Source: Desulfofustis sp. (lineage in GTDB: Bacteria > Desulfobacterota > Desulfobulbia > Desulfobulbales > Desulfocapsaceae). Taken from it: DNA of 37,820 nucleotides. The stretch lies in assembly GCA_030145365.1 (NCBI GenBank), contig JAQYVS010000212.1, positions 1 through 37,820 on the forward strand, written 5' to 3'. The notes below the pieces were generated by a model that saw nothing but the letters and a program-made list of their open reading frames with translations, was not told the origin of the DNA and made no database searches. The number at the start of each line of letters is the position of its first letter. The stretch's first letter is position 1. This document shows positions 31,832 through 37,820 of this stretch, in pieces. Position numbers and translations under genes: made by a program.

Positions 31832-33802
31832 ATGAGTGACCAAGTTCAGATGACTGAAATGAATTATGACAAGGACCGTCCGGCAGCTCAGAATCCGGTG
31901 AAAATAATGGATCTGTCCCTGCGTGACGGGCATCAGTCCCTGTTTGCCACCCGCGGCCGAACCGAAGATATGATCCCGGTTGCCGAACTGATGGATGAAA
32001 TCGGTTTCTGGGCCATTGAAACATGGGGTGGTGCAACGTTTGACACCATGCATCGTTTTCTCAATGAAGACCCCTGGGAGCGGCTACGTACTTTGAAACG
32101 CTATCTTAAAAAGACTCCGTTCTCCATGCTGCTCAGAGCCCAGAACCTGGTTGGCTATCGGAATTACGCCGACGATCTGGCCACGGCTTTCGTTGACCGG
32201 GCTGCGGAAAATGGGATGGATATCTTTCGTACCTTCGATGCCCTCAACGATTATCGCAACTTTGAAACGGTAGTTACCCAGATTAAGAAGAGCGGTAAAC
32301 ATTTTCAAGGTTGCATCTGCTATACCATGACTGAGCCGCGGCTTGGCGGGGACGTCTACAACCTCGATTATTACCTCACCAAAGCCAAAGATCTCGACTC
32401 AATGGGTGCCGACTCGATCTGCATCAAAGATATGGCCGGATTGCTCTCCCCATATGACGCCTATGAACTGATCAAGACAATGAAAGAGACGGTCAGCATT
32501 CCGATCCACCTGCACAGCCATTTCACCTCGGGAATGTCCTCGATGACTCATTTAAAGGCCATAGAAGCGGGAGTCGATATCATTGACACCTGTATGACGC
32601 CCTATGCCTACAGGACCTCCCACGCAGCTGTTGAGCCCCTGGTTATGACTCTGCTCGGCACAAATCGCGATACTGGTTTTGATATCAAAAAGCTGGCCGA
32701 GGTAAATGAAATTCTGGAAAAAGAGGTCCTTCCAAAATACAAGCACCTGCTGGACGATTCTAAGATTTCGATCATCGATATCAACGTTCTGCTTCATCAG
32801 ACGCCGGGTGGTATGCTCTCCAATCTGGTCAATCAGCTTCGGGAAATGGATGCCCTTGATAAGATAGATGAAGTCTACAAGGAGCTGCCCAGGGTCCGTA
32901 AAGATCTCGGCCAGATTCCGCTGGTAACCCCGACAAGCCAAATCGTCGGCGTTCAGACAGTCAACAACGTTCTGCATGATACGGACGGCGAACGGTACAA
33001 AATGATCACCGGCCAGGTCAAAGACCTCTGTTACGGTCTGTATGGAAAAACGGCCACCGCAATCAATCCCGAAGTTCAAAAGAAGGCACTTAAAGACTAC
33101 CCCAGAGGCGAAGAACCGATCACCTGCAGGCCGGCTGAGGTTCTTGAACCTGAACTTGAAAAAGCCAAAGAAGAAGTTGGAAATCTGGCCAAAGACATTG
33201 ATGATGTAATCCTTTACGCCCAATTCCCGGTAACCGGCAAAAAATTTCTGGAATGGAAGTATAGCATCTCCCCAGTGCCCGACAATGTAAAGCCGATTAG
33301 CATGGAAGAGGTAAAGAAAAAAGATGATATTTTAAGAAAGGCCAAGGCTGGAGAGTTAATAGAGAAGAAAGGTGATACCCCGGCCAAAAGCGAATCCTCA
33401 CGCACCTTCAACGTTTTCGTAGACAACGAATATTTCAGCGTCGATGTGGACCCGGTGGGCGGCCCAGCCATGATTATGTCTCAGCCGATTCAGCCGGCGG
33501 TACAGCAACCAGTTCCAGCCGCTGCGGCAGCCGCTCCCTCCCCGGCACCACCAGCAAGTCCGGAACCTGCTCCATCGGCACCTGCATCCGGAACCGTACT
33601 GCTGGCACCGATGCCCGGCATGATCGTCAAGTATGAAAAAAAGGTTGGAGATTCGGTAAAGAAAGGAGATACCGTTGTCGTGCTTGAAGCCATGAAAATG
33701 GAAAATGCGCTGCCAGCACCATGCGATGGCACAATCAAGGCCATCGACTTTGACAGCGGCGACACGATCACAAAAGGTGCCGTGCTCTGCGTCATTGGCT
33801 AG
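31832..33802 (+). CDS. Transcarboxylase 5S subunit fused to biotin carboxyl carrier (1.3S) domain
   Basis: A 656-residue protein. Residues about 23-300 form the HMGL-like TIM barrel (DLSLRDGHQSLFATR, ETWGGATFD, the putative carbamylated lysine in CIKDMAG, metal ligands in HLHSHFTSG). Residues about 300-480 form the pyruvate-carboxylase-type conserved domain. An Ala/Pro-rich linker (about 550-585) leads to a biotinyl domain with EAMKMEN. It transfers CO2 between biotin and pyruvate/oxaloacetate. In Propionibacterium the 5S and 1.3S subunits are separate polypeptides; here they are one chain. AAGGAGA precedes the ATG. Similar proteins act as oxaloacetate decarboxylase alpha or pyruvate carboxylase B; the adjacent 12S subunit argues for transcarboxylase. 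Confidence 0.9.
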   Translation: MSDQVQMTEMNYDKDRPAAQNPVKIMDLSLRDGHQSLFATRGRTEDMIPVAELMDEIGFWAIETWGGATFDTMHRFLNEDPWERLRTLKRYLKKTPFSMLLRAQNLVGYRNYADDLATAFVDRAAENGMDIFRTFDALNDYRNFETVVTQIKKSGKHFQGCICYTMTEPRLGGDVYNLDYYLTKAKDLDSMGADSICIKDMAGLLSPYDAYELIKTMKETVSIPIHLHSHFTSGMSSMTHLKAIEAGVDIIDTCMTPYAYRTSHAAVEPLVMTLLGTNRDTGFDIKKLAEVNEILEKEVLPKYKHLLDDSKISIIDINVLLHQTPGGMLSNLVNQLREMDALDKIDEVYKELPRVRKDLGQIPLVTPTSQIVGVQTVNNVLHDTDGERYKMITGQVKDLCYGLYGKTATAINPEVQKKALKDYPRGEEPITCRPAEVLEPELEKAKEEVGNLAKDIDDVILYAQFPVTGKKFLEWKYSISPVPDNVKPISMEEVKKKDDILRKAKAGELIEKKGDTPAKSESSRTFNVFVDNEYFSVDVDPVGGPAMIMSQPIQPAVQQPVPAAAAAAPSPAPPASPEPAPSAPASGTVLLAPMPGMIVKYEKKVGDSVKKGDTVVVLEAMKMENALPAPCDGTIKAIDFDSGDTITKGAVLCVIG

Positions 33803-33855
33803 AAATATTGTGCGTGAGCAACGAACCTCTCTCTCTTGAGACTAGATAACTGATT

Positions 33856-34467
33856 ATGGCAGACAAATTTCATCCTGACGTCCATCAGCGCCTTGAAAAA
33901 GCGGTTCTGGAAATCTTTTCCAATTCCGATTTTCACAAGGCCAGCATCAGAGATGTTGCAGAAAAGGCCGGGGTCAGTTTCACCACCATTTATAAACATT
34001 ACGGCAGTAAGGAAAGACTGGTCTTTGCCTTTGTCGATGTCTGGATGGGCAAACTTACCGACCGTATCGTTGATCATCTGCAGGGAATTGAAGATCTAAA
34101 AGAAAAACTGCGCAAGGTGTTCTGGCTGCAGCTTGACTATTACGAACGTCACGTCGGACTTGGACGTATCGTCTTTATGACCCTGCCGATGAACACCTGG
34201 ATGGGCGATAAAACGTTTGATCAGCCCAGGATGATGGGGCTGATGATCGATGTGTTGAGGCAGGGACAGAAAGAAGGGATTTTGAATTCCGACGTCAGAG
34301 CCGGTACCCTGCTTGATTTTCTTATGGGCTTTGTCCAGCGCTCCTTTTTTATGTGGATTTTACGGGGCCAGAATGGAAGTCTTGCCGCCGAGGCAAACAC
34401 CTTGTTTGAAATGGTCTGGCGCGGCATGGCCAACCCAAAATATAAAAACAACCAGCATAATTCGTAG
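33856..34467 (+). CDS. TetR/AcrR family transcriptional regulator
   Basis: A 203-residue regulator. The N-terminal TetR helix-turn-helix spans about residues 9-55 (VLEIFSNSDFHKASIRDVAE, AGVSFTTIYKHYGSKERLVFAF). The C-terminal domain is all helical and recalls acyl-CoA-responsive TetR proteins, though the ligand cannot be read from sequence. It lies 53 nt after the transcarboxylase gene and 39 nt before the epimerase gene, within the methylmalonyl-CoA cluster, so it probably controls that cluster, perhaps through the dyad at 29492-29517. The Shine-Dalgarno is poor, so expression may be low. Confidence 0.87.
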   Translation: MADKFHPDVHQRLEKAVLEIFSNSDFHKASIRDVAEKAGVSFTTIYKHYGSKERLVFAFVDVWMGKLTDRIVDHLQGIEDLKEKLRKVFWLQLDYYERHVGLGRIVFMTLPMNTWMGDKTFDQPRMMGLMIDVLRQGQKEGILNSDVRAGTLLDFLMGFVQRSFFMWILRGQNGSLAAEANTLFEMVWRGMANPKYKNNQHNS

Positions 34468-34506
34468 ACCCATTTTCACTTTAGATTCTTTTCTTGGAGG
34501 AACACC

Positions 34507-34911
34507 ATGAAAATACTCAAAATCGACCATCTGGGAATTGCAGTGAACAGCATCAATGACGGACAAAATTTCTGGTCGGACATTCTCGGACTCGAATTTG
34601 AAGGTGCTGAGACAGTGGCAGAACAGAAGGTAAAAACAGCGTTTTTTCCGGTTGGTGAAAGCGAGGTAGAGCTGCTCGAATCGACGGCCCCCGATGGGCC
34701 GGTGGCCAAGTTTATCGAAAAAAAAGGCCAGGGCTTCCAACACGTTGCCTTCCGAGTAGCCAATATTGATGAAGCGCTTGAAGAGCTCAAGGCAAAAGAT
34801 GTTCAGCTCATCGACCAGACACCCAGGATCGGCGCCGGGGGCGCCCGGATTGCCTTTCTGCATCCCAAGGCCACTGGCGGTATCCTGGTTGAACTCTGCG
34901 AACGCTCATAA
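34507..34911 (+). CDS. mce: Methylmalonyl-CoA epimerase
   Basis: A 134-residue vicinal-oxygen-chelate protein that interconverts (S)- and (R)-methylmalonyl-CoA. The start KIDHLGIAV contains the first metal His (H8). GFQHVAFRV gives H79, and GILVELCE gives E129, which fit the metal-binding pattern of characterised epimerases. It links the carboxyltransferase product (S isomer) to the mutase substrate (R isomer), and it stands directly before the mutase gene. A strong GGAGG lies 6 nt before the ATG. Confidence 0.94.
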   Translation: MKILKIDHLGIAVNSINDGQNFWSDILGLEFEGAETVAEQKVKTAFFPVGESEVELLESTAPDGPVAKFIEKKGQGFQHVAFRVANIDEALEELKAKDVQLIDQTPRIGAGGARIAFLHPKATGGILVELCERS

Positions 34912-34956
34912 AAATCATTAAAAAACCTGCCTGCATCCCGTTACAAGGAGCCCATA

Positions 34957-37086
34957 ATGTCACAACATCCGGATTTTGAAAAATGGCAAGAACTTGCAAC
35001 CAAACAGATGAAGGGGAAACCAACCGAGTCGCTGCAATGGCAGACACCGGAAGGTATTTCGGTAAAACCGCTCTATACTGCCGAAGATATCGAGGAACTC
35101 GAGAGCGTCAACACCCTGCCTGGAATTGATCCTTACGTGCGGGGCCCGATGGCCACCATGTATGCGGGTCGTCCATGGACAATCAGGCAGTACGCTGGTT
35201 TCTCCACGGCCAAGGAATCCAACGAATTTTATCGCAAAGCGCTGGGGGCCGGACAAAAAGGACTGTCCGTCGCCTTCGACCTGGCAACACACCGCGGCTA
35301 CGACTCAGACCATCCTCGGGTAACCGGTGATGTCGGCAAAGCAGGAGTGGCAATCGACTCGGTTGAAGATATGAAAATCCTCTTCGACGGTATCCCACTC
35401 GACAAAATGTCCGTCTCGATGACCATGAACGGTGCGGTTATCCCAATTCTGGCCAGTTACATTGTCGCCGCCGAAGAACAAGGTGTTTCCCACGAACAGC
35501 TCACGGGAACGATCCAGAATGATATTTTAAAAGAGTATCTAACCAGAAATACCTTCATCTACCCGCCCACCCCGTCAATGCGGATCGTATCAGATATCAT
35601 CGGTTTCTGTTCAAAGAACATGCCGCGCTACAACACCATCAGCATCAGCGGGTATCACATGATGGAAGCAGGGGCCAACTCGGTACTCCAGGTCGCTTTT
35701 ACCATGGCCGACGGTCTTGAATATGTCAGAACCGCTTTGAAGGCCGGAATGGATGTGGATGATTTCGCCCCGCGGCTATCATTTTTCTTCGGTATCGGCA
35801 TGAACTTTTTCATGGATATCGCCATGCTCAGGGCAGCTCGCTTGCTCTGGCACAATCTGATGAGCCAGTTCAACCCGAAAAATCCTCGTTCATCGATGCT
35901 CAGGACCCATTGCCAGACTTCGGGCTGGAGTCTGACCGAGCAAGATCCGTACAACAATGTCATTCGGACCACGCTTGAAGCACTTACCTCTGTACTTGGC
36001 GGTACCCAGTCGCTGCACACCAACTCGTTCGACGAGGCAATAGGACTACCCACCGATTTTTCTGCAAGGATAGCCAGAAATACCCAGATCATCATCCAGG
36101 AGGAATCGGAGATCTGCCATGTCATCGACCCACTGGGAGGATCCTACTACCTGGAATCACTGACAAATTCTATCGTTACCGAGGCCATGAAGATCATTAA
36201 CGAGGTCGAGGAATTGGGCGGGATGGCCAAAGCTATTGAGTCAGGCATGCCGAAGATGCGTATCGAGGAGTCGGCAGCCCGCAAACAAGCCCGAATCGAC
36301 CAGGGTCTCGATGTCATTGTTGGTGTGAATAAATATCAACTCAAAGACGAACAGATTGATTTTGAAGTCAGAGAGGTTCCTGCCACTGTCCGGGATGAAC
36401 AGGTTGCCCGGATTAACAGCATTCGTGAAACACGTGACAATGCAGTCGTTGAAGCGGCACTTGCCAATCTTACTAAAACTGCAAAAAATGATGGTAATTT
36501 GCTCGAAGCTGCTCTTCCAGCAATACGGGCCAGAGCAACCATCGGTGAAGTATCTGATGCCATGGAAAAGGTCTTCGGACGCTATGTTGCCAACACCAGA
36601 TGTATCTCCGGCGCCTATGCCTCGGAATTTGCTTCAGATTCGGAAAGCCTGCTGCAACTCAGGCAGCGTACCGAAGATTTTCTGAATAAACACGGTAGAC
36701 GACCGCGCATGCTGGTCACCAAGATGGGTCAGGACGGTCATGACCGGGGTATCAAGGTAATCGCCAGTGCATACGCAGATATCGGTTTTGACATCGACAT
36801 CGGACCACTCTTTCAGACCCCTCAGGAAGCCGCCAAAATGGCTATCGAAAACGATGTTCACGTGGTTGGGGCCTCCAGTCTGACTGCAGGTCACAAGACT
36901 CTGGTACCTGGCCTGGTTGATGAATTGAAAAAACAGGGCGGTGACGATATTAAGGTTGTCGCCGGCGGAATTATCCCTCCAAGAGACTATGATTATCTAT
37001 TCGAGCGAGGAGTAAAGGCGGTATTCGGGCCGGGCACTTCGGTAATCGTTTCGGCCAACCGAACCCTGGATTTGATTGAAGGCTAA
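34957..37086 (+). CDS. mcmA: Methylmalonyl-CoA mutase, single-chain
   Basis: A 709-residue adenosylcobalamin-dependent mutase that converts (R)-methylmalonyl-CoA to succinyl-CoA. The substrate TIM barrel shows RPWTIRQYAGFSTAKESN and GLSVAFDLATHRGYDSDHP. Tyr79 and Arg197 correspond to Tyr89 and Arg207 of the Propionibacterium enzyme and mark methylmalonyl rather than isobutyryl specificity. The C-terminal cobalamin domain carries the lower-ligand motif DGHDRG (D593, H595, G598) and VVAGGIIP. Both domains are in one polypeptide, so no small subunit is required. AAGGAG precedes the ATG. meaB follows. Confidence 0.96.
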   Translation: MSQHPDFEKWQELATKQMKGKPTESLQWQTPEGISVKPLYTAEDIEELESVNTLPGIDPYVRGPMATMYAGRPWTIRQYAGFSTAKESNEFYRKALGAGQKGLSVAFDLATHRGYDSDHPRVTGDVGKAGVAIDSVEDMKILFDGIPLDKMSVSMTMNGAVIPILASYIVAAEEQGVSHEQLTGTIQNDILKEYLTRNTFIYPPTPSMRIVSDIIGFCSKNMPRYNTISISGYHMMEAGANSVLQVAFTMADGLEYVRTALKAGMDVDDFAPRLSFFFGIGMNFFMDIAMLRAARLLWHNLMSQFNPKNPRSSMLRTHCQTSGWSLTEQDPYNNVIRTTLEALTSVLGGTQSLHTNSFDEAIGLPTDFSARIARNTQIIIQEESEICHVIDPLGGSYYLESLTNSIVTEAMKIINEVEELGGMAKAIESGMPKMRIEESAARKQARIDQGLDVIVGVNKYQLKDEQIDFEVREVPATVRDEQVARINSIRETRDNAVVEAALANLTKTAKNDGNLLEAALPAIRARATIGEVSDAMEKVFGRYVANTRCISGAYASEFASDSESLLQLRQRTEDFLNKHGRRPRMLVTKMGQDGHDRGIKVIASAYADIGFDIDIGPLFQTPQEAAKMAIENDVHVVGASSLTAGHKTLVPGLVDELKKQGGDDIKVVAGGIIPPRDYDYLFERGVKAVFGPGTSVIVSANRTLDLIEG

Positions 37087-37096
37087 CCCCCCCCCC
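37087..37096 (+). repeat. Homopolymer tract of ten C
   Basis: Ten consecutive C residues begin directly after the mutase stop codon. The tract is outside the coding frame, so length changes would alter only the mRNA between mcmA and meaB. Confidence 0.8.
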
Positions 37097-37120
37097 ACTG
37101 GGCAACAACCATATTTTATT

Positions 37121-37149
37121 AGCGGGAGGCCTGAGCTTAGCCTCCCGCT
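37121..37149 (+). terminator. Hairpin between mcmA and meaB
   Basis: A perfect 10-bp stem, AGCGGGAGGC (37121-37130) and GCCTCCCGCT (37140-37149), has a 9-nt loop. The following CTTCGTTTAAAG is not a good T tract. It may act as a weak terminator, or as an mRNA stabiliser that lowers meaB relative to mcmA. Confidence 0.5.
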
Positions 37150-37170
37150 CTTCGTTTAAAGAAGAGAAGA

Positions 37171-37820
37171 ATGCAGAAAGATCCCGATTACTATATTCAG
37201 GGAGTACTTGATTCCAATCGGTTAATGCTTTCCAGGACCATAACCCTGATTGAAAGCTCTCTGCCGGCCCATCAGGAAATGGCAGGCAAAATAATCGAGA
37301 AACTTCTTCCCCATACCGGCAAAGCAATACGCCTCGGTATCACCGGGGTTCCGGGAGCCGGGAAATCGACCTTCATTGAAAGCTTTGGAACTCTGCTCAC
37401 CGAGCTTGGTCACCGGGTGGCGGTTCTGGCCATCGATCCTTCCAGTTCCAGAAGCGGCGGCTCGGTACTTGGCGACAAGACCAGAATGTTGAAACTCTCG
37501 GTCAATGAAAACGCCTTTATTCGCCCGTCACCCTCCAGTGGGACGCTTGGCGGCGTAGCCCGAAAAACAAGAGAGACCATGCTGGCATGTGAGGCAGCAG
37601 GATTTGATGTGGTCATTATCGAAACGGTCGGCGTCGGACAGTCGGAAACGGCAGTTGCCTCAATGGTAGATTTCTTCCTGGTCTTGATGATCGCGGGAGC
37701 CGGCGATGAGTTGCAGGGTATCAAAAAGGGAATTCTGGAAGTAGCCGACACTATCGTTATCAACAAGGCCGATGGGGATAATGTTATCCGCGCCGAACGG
37801 GCAAGAAAAGAGTATGAGAC
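37171..37820 (+). CDS. meaB: MeaB/ArgK-family GTPase, methylmalonyl-CoA mutase chaperone (partial, 3' end outside window)
   Basis: The first 216 codons are present and remain open to the window edge. The G3E P-loop is GITGVPGAGKSTF (about residues 53-65), followed by VAVLAIDPSSSRSGGSVLGD, SSGTLGGVARKT, VIIETVGVGQSE and the base-recognition motif NKAD. MeaB protects and reloads methylmalonyl-CoA mutase with adenosylcobalamin. GAAGAGAAGA precedes the ATG. It lies 84 nt after mcmA, with the hairpin at 37121-37149 in between. The remaining third of the protein is beyond the window. Confidence 0.93.
   Translation, partial: MQKDPDYYIQGVLDSNRLMLSRTITLIESSLPAHQEMAGKIIEKLLPHTGKAIRLGITGVPGAGKSTFIESFGTLLTELGHRVAVLAIDPSSSRSGGSVLGDKTRMLKLSVNENAFIRPSPSSGTLGGVARKTRETMLACEAAGFDVVIIETVGVGQSETAVASMVDFFLVLMIAGAGDELQGIKKGILEVADTIVINKADGDNVIRAERARKEYE

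Noticed and set aside
29650..33802. Sodium-pumping methylmalonyl-CoA decarboxylase as the function of the operon
   Set aside because: No OadB/MmdB-like membrane subunit is encoded in the window and the partner is a 5S-type carboxyltransferase; transcarboxylase is the better reading.

Overview
The window is a dense stretch of bacterial chromosome with moderate GC. The gene set points to a Gram-negative anaerobe of the Desulfobacterota, most likely the Desulfobulbales (sulfate reducers or fermenters that metabolise propionate). It encodes a BamA-type outer-membrane assembly protein, a lipoprotein, and an almost complete methylmalonyl-CoA pathway with a soluble transcarboxylase-type enzyme. The taxonomic placement is inferred from gene content; there is no rRNA in the window. 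No tRNA, CRISPR array, insertion sequence or phage gene was recognised.

Layout. 1-193: C-terminal end of a delta-1-pyrroline-5-carboxylate dehydrogenase. 267-2616: an OsmC-like protein and a cyclic-nucleotide-fold/PilZ protein, divergent from yaaA. 2791-6792: a hydroxyacid module, with hyi-garR (hydroxypyruvate isomerase, tartronate semialdehyde reductase) divergent from a FadR-type GntR regulator and a LarA-family nickel racemase homologue. The shared 271-bp intergenic region carries three strong inverted repeats and a good promoter. 6814-9775: an S1C-type serine protease with a coiled coil inserted in its catalytic domain, then a lipoprotein-pcm-yqaA operon. 10062-16440: htpG, a HemY-type protoporphyrinogen oxidase, a solitary dnaA and comF. 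16642-23589: bamA, mfd and a yrfG-type nucleotidase, with the bamA terminator running directly into the mfd start codon.

23936-37820 is the metabolic core. It holds prpE (propionate activation), sucC and sucD (succinyl-CoA synthetase), the 12S carboxyltransferase, a small ABM-domain protein, a 69-residue epsilon-like protein, a 5S carboxyltransferase fused to a biotin carrier, a TetR regulator, methylmalonyl-CoA epimerase, a single-chain methylmalonyl-CoA mutase and the mutase chaperone meaB (cut by the window edge). Together these would activate propionate, exchange a carboxyl group between methylmalonyl-CoA and pyruvate/oxaloacetate, isomerise to succinyl-CoA and recover ATP while releasing succinate. 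The pathway can run towards propionate oxidation or propionate formation.

The most unusual items are a GlpQ-like protein encoded between sucC and sucD that has lost four of six expected active-site residues, the protease with the coiled-coil insertion, the LarA homologue embedded in a hydroxypyruvate/glycerate module, and the two small proteins inside the transcarboxylase operon.
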